DNA from: Carettochelys insculpta
Taxonomy: Eukaryota; Chordata; Testudines; Carettochelyidae
Direction: 5' to 3'
Length of the DNA stretch: 64,000 nt
Assembly (NCBI RefSeq): GCF_033958435.1
Contig: NC_134160.1
Coordinates: 9,597,001-9,661,000 of the forward strand
Shown: positions 1-9,900 of the stretch, in pieces
How the letters are laid out: every line of letters begins with the position of its first letter
Position numbering within the stretch: the first letter of the stretch is position 1
The notes under the pieces: model-generated
The model's database searches: none
Told to the model about the DNA's origin: nothing
What the model saw: only the letters and a program-made list of their open reading frames with translations
Program-made: the position numbers and the translations under genes

Positions 1-50
1 CACTCACTACCATGCCCCTTCCGAAGGGGGCGGCTAGTGTAGACGCAGCC
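1..50. mobile_element. Right end of a palindromic TTCGAA-type MITE
   Basis: The window opens inside an element ending in GTGTAGACGCAGCC, preceded by a TTCCGAAGGGGG motif. The same terminus and motif close the complete palindromic elements near 4.6 and 47.2 kb. The left part is off the window. Confidence 0.6.
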
Positions 51-240
51 CTGATGTCGGCTGTGGGGGTCTGCCAATGAGTTTCACAGCCCCTGAAACT
101 CTGCTGGGCTTCAGCTCTAGGGCTCTGCATTTTACAGAATCCCGCCCCCCACCCCGCTCATTCAATCGCCCAGACCAGAGGGCGGTTTGGTTGCAAAATA
201 AAAACACCATTTGTGCCAGGCCACCAGCCCTGGGCCATCA

Positions 241-1340
241 GCATCCTGCCCCGGGGAGGGTAAAGCCCTGTGCTGGCAGCCCGGGCTGTAGAGCAGGGAC
301 TTCCCTCTCCCTGGTCCGCGGGCTCAGCGCCTCCGGGGCTGCCGAACTCCCGCAGAACTGGGCGGAGGGGAGGGGAGGGGAGGGCGAGTCAGGGACCCGC
401 GGGGAGAGCTGGGACAACGCGAACGGGCGAGACGCGCTAAGGGGCTCGGTGGGAACTGACCCCAAACTGGTGCGGGCAGCTCCCAGCGCGGACGGGGGCT
501 GGAGCCCACAGGCGGCTGCGCTGGCGAGACCGTATGGAACTGGGGGGGGGGATAAACCCCCCCTCGTTGTCCCCCACCCGGGCGGCTCATCCCCCGCAAC
601 TGGCACCCTCCGGTCCCTCCCTGGGGACCGCTGCACAACAGCCCCCCAGCCCCTGCTCGCCGCAGGCCACCGGCCCCACCACCCCGCGCGTTCGCTTCTG
701 CCCCTGGCCAGCCCCGCTGCGGCTCGGCCCCGGGGCGCTCGGGGAGGCGGGCAGCAGCGGCTGAGCACGTTCTCCCGGGGCTGCAGAGCGCGGCCGGAGG
801 GAGGGACCCAGCGGCCGCCTCCCCCGCTCGCCCCATTGGTCCCCGCAGTCACATGCTGGGCGGGGAGGGGAGGTGGCTGCCAGCGGCTGCGGAGCCGAGA
901 CGCGGGGAGGGAGCGGCCGCGGGTGCAGCACCATGTCCGGCCTCAAGGTCTACAGCACCTCGGTGACCGGCTCCAGGGAGGTGAGCGCAGCGCAGCGCAG
1001 CGGGGAGGGGCCCGGCTGTATCGCCTCCCCCGGGGCCTGGCCCCTCCGCAGCCGGGCTCGGGGCGGGGCGGGGCTGCGGCGCCTTCCCCGGGAGCCGACA
1101 TGCTCCAGCTTTTGTTCCGTGGGGCCGCCCCCGCCCGGTGTATCCCCCCGCCGGCTCTGCGGCCCCCGCCCCCCGCATGTCCCCTCCCCCGCTCGCCGTG
1201 CGACCGCGACACCCTCAGTGTGTGCCCTAAACGTCCCCCCGCCCCCCATCGCGCTGCGATCTCTGCAGCCCGTTGTGCACCCCAGGGCTGTGATCCGCGC
1301 CCCTCCCACCTCCGGCCTGCCGCGACCTCCGTAGCCCACG
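241..1340 (+). promoter_or_regulatory. SH3BGRL3: CpG island and promoter of SH3BGRL3
   Basis: This is a very GC- and CpG-rich stretch with several GC boxes (GGGCGG-type, for example near 360 and 1062) and an inverted CCAAT box (CCATTGG, about 832-838) roughly 100 bp upstream of the start codon at 933. No TATA box is seen, so this looks like a broad housekeeping-type promoter. Long open frames here are compositional artefacts of the GC richness. Confidence 0.75.
933..980 (+). CDS. SH3BGRL3: SH3BGRL3 coding exon 1
   Basis: Sixteen codons, MSGLKVYSTSVTGSRE, inside the CpG island. The start lies in CACCATGTC, a good Kozak context. The donor is GAG|GTGAGC, phase 0. Confidence 0.96.
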
Positions 1341-3033
1341 TCACCCCCCCAGTGCGCACCCCACCCCTCCTCCCACAGCCTGCCGGATTTGCTGCACCCT
1401 GTCGCCACATCCTGCAAGCAGCCTCCACAACCTGGCTCGCTATACACCCTAACTCCCCTTGGGGCTGGGTCCTTCCAGCTGTGATCTCTGCACACTCACC
1501 CCATTAGACACACTAATTCTCCGAGGGGCTAGGTACATCTGCCACACAATCTGGCTGGGATTCATTCCCCTCCCAGTGGAGCTCAGTCTTTCCTATCCAG
1601 CGATGACTGATTTCTTCCCTACATGCCGCAGCCCTTGTGGGGCTTGGTCCCTATCCAGCTGTGACTCAGTCTGACTAGCAAGTCCTTCCCCCAGTCTCTA
1701 TTTTGCACACGCTTGGTTTGTGTGTGTGCTTCTGTAAACTTAGTCCTCAAACTTTGAACCTCCTGGGTCTGAATTCAGACACAGGGAAAAGTATCACCTG
1801 TCTTCTCCATCTGTGTTCCAGATTAAGTCCCAGCAGGGTGAAGTGACCAGGATCCTAGATGGGAAGAATATCAAGTATGAGCTGGTGGATATCTCCCAGG
1901 ACAATGCCCTGCGGGAGGAAATGAGGGCCAGGTCAGGCAATCCCAAAGCCATTCCTCCCCAGATATTCAACGGAGACCATTACTGTGGGGTAAGGCTCAG
2001 AATCCAGGTGGATGGGCTGTTGAACCCAAGGTCAATACCAAGACTCTGATCAGTGTTTTTTTTTCCCCCTAGGAAAAAAGGTGCCAGAACTCTGCCCCCT
2101 CCTTAACCTTCCCCTGGCCACAACCCACTGCCCCCCCCCGCCCCACATCCCAACCTGCTGCAGCCTTTAAACCCCTCCCTACCCCCTGCATTTAACCACC
2201 CGCACACCCCCAACCCCCCAGCAGCCTTTAACCCCCCACAACCCAGGATTCACTTACTTTCAAAAGGAGCTCCACGTACTCCTGCTCCTTCACCGGTGCC
2301 ATGTTTTCTTCTGTACAGCTGCACGGCTCCCCCACATGCAGTGTAGCAGGGGCTGTTAAACCAATATAAATTGAGTCCTGCTCTTCCATTGGCAGGCAGG
2401 GAGCTGCAAGTGGCTGCTTAAAGAGCCATGTGAGGCTCAGAGCTGCCCAGATGCCTTTTAAAAATGGCGCCCCCTGAAAAGTTCCACAGCACGCTGCCAG
2501 AAAAAAAGCCCTGACCTTGATCTCCCCGCCTGGGGTGCGCAAATGTTGTGCACATTTAAATCCAGATAGCACTCAAAGGCTCCTTGCTTGGCCACAGCAC
2601 TATGGGTCCTTGTCTTTTAAGTTTGAAGTGCCCATGGAGCAGGGGAGAAGGCTAACAAGCAAACAGCATCGTGAGCCTTCTGCATACTGTGAAGTCTTTG
2701 CACCTTTCCTGGCAGTCAGTCCTGAAAACTGCCAATGCATTTGCTATTGCACAACAAATTTATATAAGAGTTTGTGAGGTGAAATGGATTCCACTGGGGA
2801 CTGAGTTGAACCCGCTCTACTTGCTTGCCCTGAACGCAAAGGGAAAGACAACTGTGCTGGGGCTTTCTCACTCCCAGCCTTTGTGTTCCTGCACCTGGCT
2901 GATGTGGAGCAGAGGCTCCAGGTTTTGTTCCCTGTTCTGAGTTTTGTGTTGCGTTTTCTCCCCCTAGGACTATGAGTTGTTTGTGGAGGCCGTGGAACAG
3001 AACACCCTGCAGGAGTTCCTGAAGTTAGCCTGA
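933..3033 (+). CDS. SH3BGRL3: SH3BGRL3, SH3-domain-binding glutamate-rich-like protein 3 (complete, 3 exons)
   Basis: Exons 933-980, 1822-1989 and 2968-3033 join in phase 0 at both junctions and encode 93 residues, the length I recall for human SH3BGRL3. The protein starts MSGLKVYSTSVTGSRE and ends TLQEFLKLA. It is a small glutaredoxin-fold protein; where a glutaredoxin has its CPYC redox site this one has Ser/Thr residues (STSVTGS), so it should be a scaffold or modulator rather than an oxidoreductase, as known for the family. All splice sites are GT-AG. It is the first of four genes in conserved synteny; UBXN11 follows on the opposite strand, tail to tail. The identification is by recalled sequence similarity and is nearly certain. 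Confidence 0.97.
1822..1989 (+). CDS. SH3BGRL3: SH3BGRL3 coding exon 2
   Basis: Fifty-six codons between the acceptor TTCCAG|ATT and the donor GGG|GTAAGG. This is the body of the thioredoxin-like fold; it begins IKSQQGEVTRIL and ends GDHYCG. Phase 0 at both ends. Confidence 0.96.
2060..2560. repeat. Repeat-derived C-rich sequence in SH3BGRL3 intron 2
   Basis: A run of CCCC-rich sequence leads into a segment around 2240-2310 (ACCCAGGATTCA, AAAGGAGCTCC, CTCCTGCTCC) that recurs in diverged form at 53910-53970. The recurrence indicates an old interspersed DNA-transposon-like repeat, and no coding potential is supported. Confidence 0.45.
2968..3033 (+). CDS. SH3BGRL3: SH3BGRL3 coding exon 3
   Basis: Twenty-one codons plus TGA after the acceptor CCCTAG|GAC. 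It encodes DYELFVEAVEQ through FLKLA, the C-terminal helix. Confidence 0.96.
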   Translation, partial: DYELFVEAVEQNTLQEFLKLA

Positions 3034-3905
3034 GCATTCCTTTCCCATCCTGGACTTTAACTCTGCATTTCCAACCAACCGCCTCTGATCACCTTATCCT
3101 AGGCTGTCCCGGCACGGTGATCTCTCTCCTGCCACAGGGCAACCCGTGACCAAAAACCTCTCCTTTTCACAACTGCCTGTGATTCCTTCCTGCCTAATCC
3201 CAGTATTGTCTGACAGGGCTTCAAAGCAGCTGATACCACTGCACTGTCCTGGGAACACAGCCAGGCCTTGCTCAGAATGCAGCTTCCAGTGCCTCTGTAG
3301 AACGGGAAGCACCGGAAATAGGGATGTGGGAAAGCACGGGCCTCTCTCTCTGAACCGGTTTGGTGCTTCAGAAGAGCAGGGTGTGGTGTGGTGTGGCGTG
3401 CTCCCTCCTGCAGTCTGTCTCCAGTTGCAGTTCTGTTTACACAGCAGCCTGCACTTCCCCTTGCATTGCGACCGAAGAAATGCGGGCAGCTCAGGCAGCT
3501 TGTTGTCTAAACTCGGTGCAGAAGCACTGCACAAGGGCAGGGTTTGAATTCCTCCATCCTCCAGAGCTAGGGAGGATGAGAAACACAAATGAAACTACTG
3601 CAGTAGCGTGCAGAGTTCTCTTGAAGGAAGAGGCTCTGGGGGGGGGTTGATGAGGGTAAGTCAGCTGTTAGGGGACCCATACATGTTCCGTTAACGCATT
3701 CCTGTACTGATGTGATGTGAAAGCTCCCTTTAGGAGTCCCAAGGGCTCAGGGCTCCACCAGAACATCCGACACTTCAGCCTTCCTCTCTTTTCCTTTTTG
3801 AGTGGCTTCCTGCAACCCGGACCAAGTGCATTTTGTTATCCTGCCAAAAAGCAACTTTAACTTTTTTGTCTTCTGAGATGCTATTAAATGTTACTAAGCC
3901 TTCCT
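3034..3905 (+). other. SH3BGRL3: SH3BGRL3 3' untranslated region
   Basis: Non-repetitive sequence follows the stop codon, with an ATTAAA polyadenylation-type hexamer at 3883-3888. The first mobile element downstream begins at 3987. The length of the UTR is inferred from the hexamer. Confidence 0.6.
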
Positions 3906-3986
3906 TCCTGGCTTCCGTGGGGTTTTTTTAAATGGGTTTCTTTGTTTTAATGCTAAATTGTGCTGGGACTGGACTTACTTGAGTCT

Positions 3987-4161
3987 CAAGTAGCGGAGGG
4001 GTAGCCGTGTTAGTCTGGATCTGTAACAGCAACGAAGGGTCCTGTGGCACCTTATAGACTAACAGAAAAGTTTTGAGCATGAGCTTTCGTGAGCACAGCT
4101 CACGCTCATGCTCAAAACTTTTCTGTTAGTCTATAAGGTGCCACAGGACCCTTCATTGCTG
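3987..4161. mobile_element. Head-to-head inverted pair of Penelope-type tail repeats
   Basis: Two roughly 70-bp arms (CCTGTGGCACCTTATAGACT and its complement) meet near 4097 with their 3' tails outward. The pair is bracketed by TTACTTGAGTCT (3975-3986) and TTACTTGACTCT (4162-4173), an 11/12 direct repeat. The palindrome therefore looks like a single insertion with a target duplication. Confidence 0.8.
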
Positions 4162-4237
4162 TTACTTGACTCTGGTACTCTAAGGTGGCGCAGAGGTCAC
4201 TCTGCTTCACCCTGTCTCAGGACAAAGCTTGAGGACC

Positions 4238-4632
4238 GTGGCTACGCTAGCACCCCCCCTTTCGAAAGGGGGATGCTAACGAGCCGCTTCGGCAGATGCT
4301 AAGGAGGTGCTGCTGTGCATATGCAGCGCCTCATTAACGTAATGGTGGCCGTGCGCGTTTCAAAAGGGCCGCTATTGAAATGCACGCCGCCGGTGTAGAT
4401 GGGGGCCTTTCGAGAGGACCCCTGGACTTCGAAAGCCCCTTCTTCCCATTTGTTTTTGAAATCCAGGGGGGTCCTTTCGAAAGGCCCCCGTCTACACCGG
4501 CGGCGTGCATTTCAATAGCGGCCCTTTCGAAACGCACACGGCCACCATTATGTTCATGAGGCCTCGTTAGCATTGGCTGAAGCAGCTCACTTGCATCCCC
4601 CTTTCGAAAGGGGGGTGCTAGGGTAGCCATGG
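4238..4632. mobile_element. Palindromic TTTCGAAA foldback MITE
   Basis: About 395 bp that is nearly its own reverse complement. The ends read GTGGCTACGCTAGCACC and, inverted, ATGGCTACCCTAGCACC, each followed by CCCCTTTCGAAAGGGG. The centre is near 4437. Open frames inside are by-products of the symmetry. The superfamily is uncertain because I could not fix a target duplication. Confidence 0.8.
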
Positions 4633-4639
4633 CCCAGCT

Positions 4640-5970
4640 GGGAAGTCCCTCAGAATTGGTTAAGTAGGATGATGCCCAGAGGTGCTTAATCTGTTGTGCT
4701 CCTTGCTCCAGCCTGACACAAAGATCTTAGGGTGTCGGCAGTGACTTAAAGAACGAACGTGACTGCCTTTACAGTTCTGGAGCCTAGTCCAGAATTGCTC
4801 CCAGGCCCCATCTGAATACTACTGAACTGTATGTGACCTGGAGGAAGCTGCTAGTGAGGAAAAGACCCAACTGACGAGATGAGCAAAGGCAGTAAACGTT
4901 AGCTGGGGACCCTTCGTCTGTGCAAGGACCTGTCTCCATCCACTCGCTGACCTCAGCAAGTTCAGGACTATGCAAGGCAGCACCCAAGTGAATTGTGGTG
5001 AGTGCATATGAAGGGAGGAGGGGGTTTGGTAGAGGCAGCTCTGATGCCTTTCTAATGCTTCCCTGCCTGACCAAGGTGTAGCACTTTCATAAACAAGTGA
5101 AAGCTGATGGATGAGAAACTGCAGCTAAAGAATTGCATCGCTTGAACGTGTTTGACCAGGTATGCGTTCTGTGTGCTCTGGAAAGGGGAAGTTGCCAAAG
5201 GGCTCTTTGCACTGCACAAAGAGAGGGGGCGTCATCCGCCAGCAGTCAGCTGCAGATTTGTCATGCGCTGACTTTGAAACAGCCGTGAATGGTACAGGCG
5301 GCTTTCAGGGCCAGGAGTGGGTGAAGTTAGATGGCATGTGGGTTCAGGTTCCAGCCCTTCATAGGGAAAGGTATGTGTGTAAGCCAGCCGCAGAAATTGT
5401 GCACTGTCCTTTAACTCAAGGCCTGGAATTCCCCCATCATGTCCCTGTTGCCAGTGGAGAGCAGCGCTACTAACCTGGTTTGATACCATTTTTCCCAGAA
5501 CAAGGTACAAAGCCTGAGAGACTTGGGGGCCCAGCGTAGGATAGAAATGGGGGAGTAGGGCTCTCCTTGAACGCAGCTGGCTTTTTCATGTCATTGCAGC
5601 AGGGCTGATGAGGGTGGGGGGAGGCAGAACCTGATGCTCTGGTGATTGGGCTCAGGCGTACAGACTGTAGGCTGTTAACAATGGACATGAGGTCTGTTTA
5701 AAGGAAAAAATCATGTCCAGGAAATGACAGTATTGGCACCTCCTCGCTGCAGCGGGTCTGGCTGCATCTCAGAGCTGCAAGTGGCTCAGTGCCTGATTCC
5801 ACTCAGTCCAGTTTAATCCTATTGATTTTAATAGTTAAGCCTGTTTGTACACCAGTGTGAGCTCAGAGTCTGGCCCTAATGAAGGGAGCAGATGCATGTG
5901 GAAACTGGACTGTAACCTAGCTGGAGTGGCCTGACAGTATTTTCATGTATGCTGTGTATAAGCTTCCTTC
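4640..5970. other. Intergenic sequence between SH3BGRL3 and UBXN11
   Basis: No conserved exon, RNA gene or recognisable repeat is seen here. On the minus strand ATTAAA hexamers lie at 5813-5818 and 5827-5832 and could serve UBXN11, about 0.9 kb past its stop codon; this is weak evidence. Confidence 0.4.
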
Positions 5971-5974
5971 TCTA

Positions 5975-6250
5975 AGGCTCTGCCTAGTCTACAATAAAAG
6001 ATCCACAGCATGGCTGTGCTGTATCTGGCCTACCTCAGCTTCATGGGCTAAAGATTACAGCATAGCAATGTAGGCTCAGGCTGGGGTCTGGGCTCTGAAA
6101 CCCTTCAAAGAAGGTGGGGTGTCTCACTGCCACACTGCTCCTTGTGCCTTGATAATCTCCGCTGCTATTTGTAGCCCCGCAGCTGAGTCCTATAAGCCCA
6201 ACTCGTGGGCTGAGATTGGTGCCAGCTGTCTTTACTGCAGTGTAGACAAA
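5975..6250. mobile_element. Degenerate non-autonomous DNA transposon (MITE)
   Basis: The termini CTGCCTAGTCTACAATAAA and, inverted, GTCTACACTGCAGTAAA are imperfect inverted repeats around about 275 bp with internal complementarity (CCCAACTCGTGGGCTGAG). The GTCTACAC-type terminus is shared with other MITEs in the window. Confidence 0.5.
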
Positions 6251-6742
6251 AGGGACCTGCTGGAGAGGATACAGGCATTGCTGAACTGAACTCACTGCAG
6301 CTTCAGCAGGGCAAAAAGTTCATGGGAATTTCATCAAAGGGGGAGAGAAACCCTGCTTGAATATGAGCCCACGGGGCAACAGGCCAGGAAGGCCTTTAAA
6401 GGAAGCCCCAAGAAGCTAGCAGGATCCAGCCCGGCAGAGTGTGGCCTTGGGAGTTTCCTCACTAATAGGAGTTAGACTTCCGGCGCTACTTCTGCCCCAC
6501 GCTTCGCTTCCAGGAAGCGGGAGGCCCAAGTAAACAATGCCCTTGAACTGAATCTAGAAAGACAACCCCACCCTCAGTCCCCTTGAGAAAGACAGAGGCT
6601 GCAGTTTATCTGATCATGCAAGGCTGCTCCTTCCTCTTGCTTTACCCCAGAACCCTGACCAAGGGCGGGGTGGGGAGGAAAGCAAGTTGCATCATGTAAA
6701 GCAGCAGCCAAAACACCAACTAGCTCATGTGAAGCTGTGAAA

Positions 6743-6902
6743 CTATCTGCGGCCCTGGCCCTCCTGGGCAGAAGGGATCTTTTCCCGCAGCAGCAGGGAA
6801 GCGTTAGGAATCAGTCCACACTCCTGCAGGGTCATGGTGTTGTCCGTATACACTCTCTGGGGAAAGGTGCTGATGATCTCATAGGGCTGTCGTTCTCCAC
6901 CC
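6743..6902 (-). CDS. UBXN11: UBXN11 last coding exon, second half of UBX domain
   Basis: Acceptor TTTCCTAG|GGGTGG, 52 codons plus TAG. It contains YEIISTFPQRVYTDNTMT and CGLIPNASLLLREK, strands 3 to 5 of the UBX fold. The Arg of the canonical FPR p97-binding loop is Gln. Confidence 0.94.
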
Positions 6903-9900
6903 CTAGGAAAGAACAGGACAATCTTTCCTGTGAGACATATTCCAAAAGGTTCTGCAGAGCTGATGGGAATAAGCCAGATGCAGAGTTACACAAGAGCAGA
7001 GGGCTGGCGCGTTTAAGAGGAACAGGGCTGTTTCCACTTGACACAGAAAGCCCAGCCAGCAGAAGGCCGTTCCAGACTGCAGCTGCTACAGAGGGGACAG
7101 CTCTTACCACTCAATACAGTAAATCCTCGATTTATGGACCCCGACTTTGGGAACAACGGACGCCCTCAGCCCACCCATTGTTCCCGAAGTCTGCCTGTAA
7201 AATCCTAAATTCCCCTCCCCACCAAAAAAGTACATAGGGTGATTTACTGCCGCGGCTGGAGTGTCTATTGCGTCCACCCTGTGGAGACATCCTGCTGTCC
7301 TCCCACCACGAGCGTGGCGCATAGGCAGGCAGATGGCACTTGCGTATGGCCCCCCTTGGTGGGAGGTGTGCGTGGTGGCTCCGCCAGGCCCTGCCAGAGC
7401 CTCCAGCAGCCGGCTCCAGCTCCAGCAGCTCTGAGTCATGGACATTTTTTGAGGGGGAGAGGGAAGGGCTGGCGGGCCAGTAAACCCTCTGATTTAACAG
7501 ACTTTTGGGTTTAATGGCACCCCTCCCCCCTTACTCTGTTAAATGGAGGGCTCACACAGAGCTTACGCCAGACCTGTAAGGAGAGCAGGGACAGGAGAGA
7601 GAGAAGGTGCCCCTGACAGGCCAAAGCTGCCTCCAGGATGTTAACAAGGGCAGTGGCAAAGTGGATTGTGAGAAGGGCAGGGCCAATTTCAAGAGCAAGA
7701 GCAACTCGTGACAGGAACCAGTGCAGGTAGTAAGGAGGAGATTGGAATGCTCCCGAAGCAGAATGGCCACAGCAGCAGGCCGTGGAATTTTACATCCATA
7801 CATAATTCCCAGGCTATTGGCCTGAGCCTGACACACTCAGCACCCCCAGAGAGGAGATGAGCTCCCTCAACCTCAGTGGACGCCGAGGGGGCTCAGCACC
7901 TGGTAGACACAGGCATCAGGATCCCGTACCTGCTGGACTTATTTCAGGGTATTCTTCAGGCAGCTCGATTCCAGAGATCACTGGGGATGTGGAAATGCCA
8001 CTGGTCTGGTTTTCACTGTGGCCTGACTGGGTGGGCGGGAGTCCAACTGGCTTACAGCAGCCCCTCCCGCCAGCCTGCTGGCATATTCCTGTACCTACCT
8101 GCTCTGGGCGAGGTGCTGGCGCAGGTCTCCTATGGTCTCTGTGAAGAGCATTTTTACAATGTATGTCTGCTCCCCAGTCTCAGATTTTATCCGGAGAGTG
8201 GAAATGTTGGAGGCTGGAGGCTGATCCTGCTCGGCTACCTTCAACCTGAGGGCCATAAAAGCCAGGCAGACAAGAAACAGCCATTTGATAGAGACTCATC
8301 AGTCATGATGAGGGGGCTGGGTTGGCAGAGCATCAGAAGAGAGACAATGAGGAAAGGGAGGTGCTAGAATAGAGGACAGTAGTTTAAAAATCTAAGGCTA
8401 TGTTTGCACTAGCACTTTTGTAGGTAAAACTACTGTTAGCTGGGGTGTGAAAAAGCATCCCCTGCCAATGCTAAATTTCCCAGACAGATGCACTGGTGTG
8501 AACAGCGTTATGTTGATGGAAGACTCTCTCTCTTGCTCATCGGGGAGCTACCCCCACTCACTGGGGGGTGTTTTTTATACCAGTGGGCCGTGCCATGTCC
8601 TGTTGCCTTACAGTAGATAGCTTCAGCAGCACAAACCCATAGCAGTTCCCTGAGCCCTGACTAATTGTGGGCAAATAGGCCAGCATGTTCTACAAAGTGC
8701 TGAAATAGCTGCATGTGGAAAATCAGCTCTACCCCCCCTAAGGGCGAGGTTGTAGCACGTCTGATAGGAAAACAAAAAAGCAGTCCAGTAGCACTTTAAA
8801 GACTAACAAAATAATTTATTAGGTGATGTGCTTCTGTGGGACAGACCCACTTCTTCAGCTAAATTATACTATTAAAAATAATATTATATTATTATATTAC
8901 ATTATAATATTAAAAGAATACATTATTTTGTTAGTCTTTAAAGTGCTGCTGGCCTGCTTTTTTGCTTTCATAGAGTACAGACTAACACAGCTCTCTCTCT
9001 GTTACTATTCATTCCTGTCTGATATGATGAGGTGCTCTTTGACTTGCTGAGACCAGCTGGTGTCCTTTGCTATGGATGAAGGCTGCCGAGGAGGATTGTT
9101 TATTTGCCTTTTTAAATACAAAATTCTCTTGGGTTTATGCTGACCATAGAAATTCAGGTCTCATCCAGCCTGGAAGACTGTGACTAAATGAGAACTGGTG
9201 CAATGGTGACCCATTTGCTCACTCTTCCCAGGAGACACTTCCCCATTCAGATGGTGATAATTGAGAGCAGAAGGAATTTATAGGCAGCCAGTTGAAACTC
9301 CTGGGGCTTTGCTTGTGAACACCCCTTTAACACCAAGGGCTAGCTAACATTTTGAATAAAGGAAGCTGTTGGTAACATTCTGAAAGAAGATGTCAGAATT
9401 CACCATAAACATCTCAGAGGTCTCTCCAAACTAGAAAAGACCAATCCCGGCCTTTCTGCTCTTTCTAAAGTAAAAGCCAAGCAGATAAAAGTACAGAGTT
9501 TTTGGTTTAAAACAAACAAACCATCCCTTTTCAGGCCCTCTTTATCCATCACAAAGCAGCAAGATGGGGCAAATCACTAAGGCAACCCTTATAGGCTGCC
9601 TTTGACCTGTGACTGGTAGCCAGCCAGGAGGGACTTTGTGTACTGGCCAAGGGACCACTGTTCTTTACCTCTCCTTCATTGTCCCAATGCTGGGTGTTTC
9701 CACCAGGATCACTTCGCTGCTACGTGTCCCATCAGAGCCCTGAAACCAAACAGGAAATCATCAGCTATTATCTGCCCAAGTTGCCTGGATAAATACATGG
9801 GGGACAGTCCCCTGTTTTCTGGGCACAGGTGGTGAATGTCCCATCTTCCTGAGTACACTATCTACAAGACCAATGGGCTTCTCCAGCCTAAGGCCCCATT

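Noticed and set aside
1..900. Possible 3' exons of CEP85, the gene expected upstream by synteny
   Set aside because: No splice-bounded conserved peptide was recognised before the CpG island.
77..1507. 476-codon open frame across the CpG island
   Set aside because: It runs through the SH3BGRL3 promoter and exon 1 in another frame, is Pro/Arg/Ala-rich from GC bias, and has no recognisable domain. Overlapping frames on both strands here share the same cause.
4334..4630. 98-codon frame in the palindrome at 4.2-4.6 kb
   Set aside because: It lies wholly within a foldback MITE and repeats on the opposite strand because of the symmetry.
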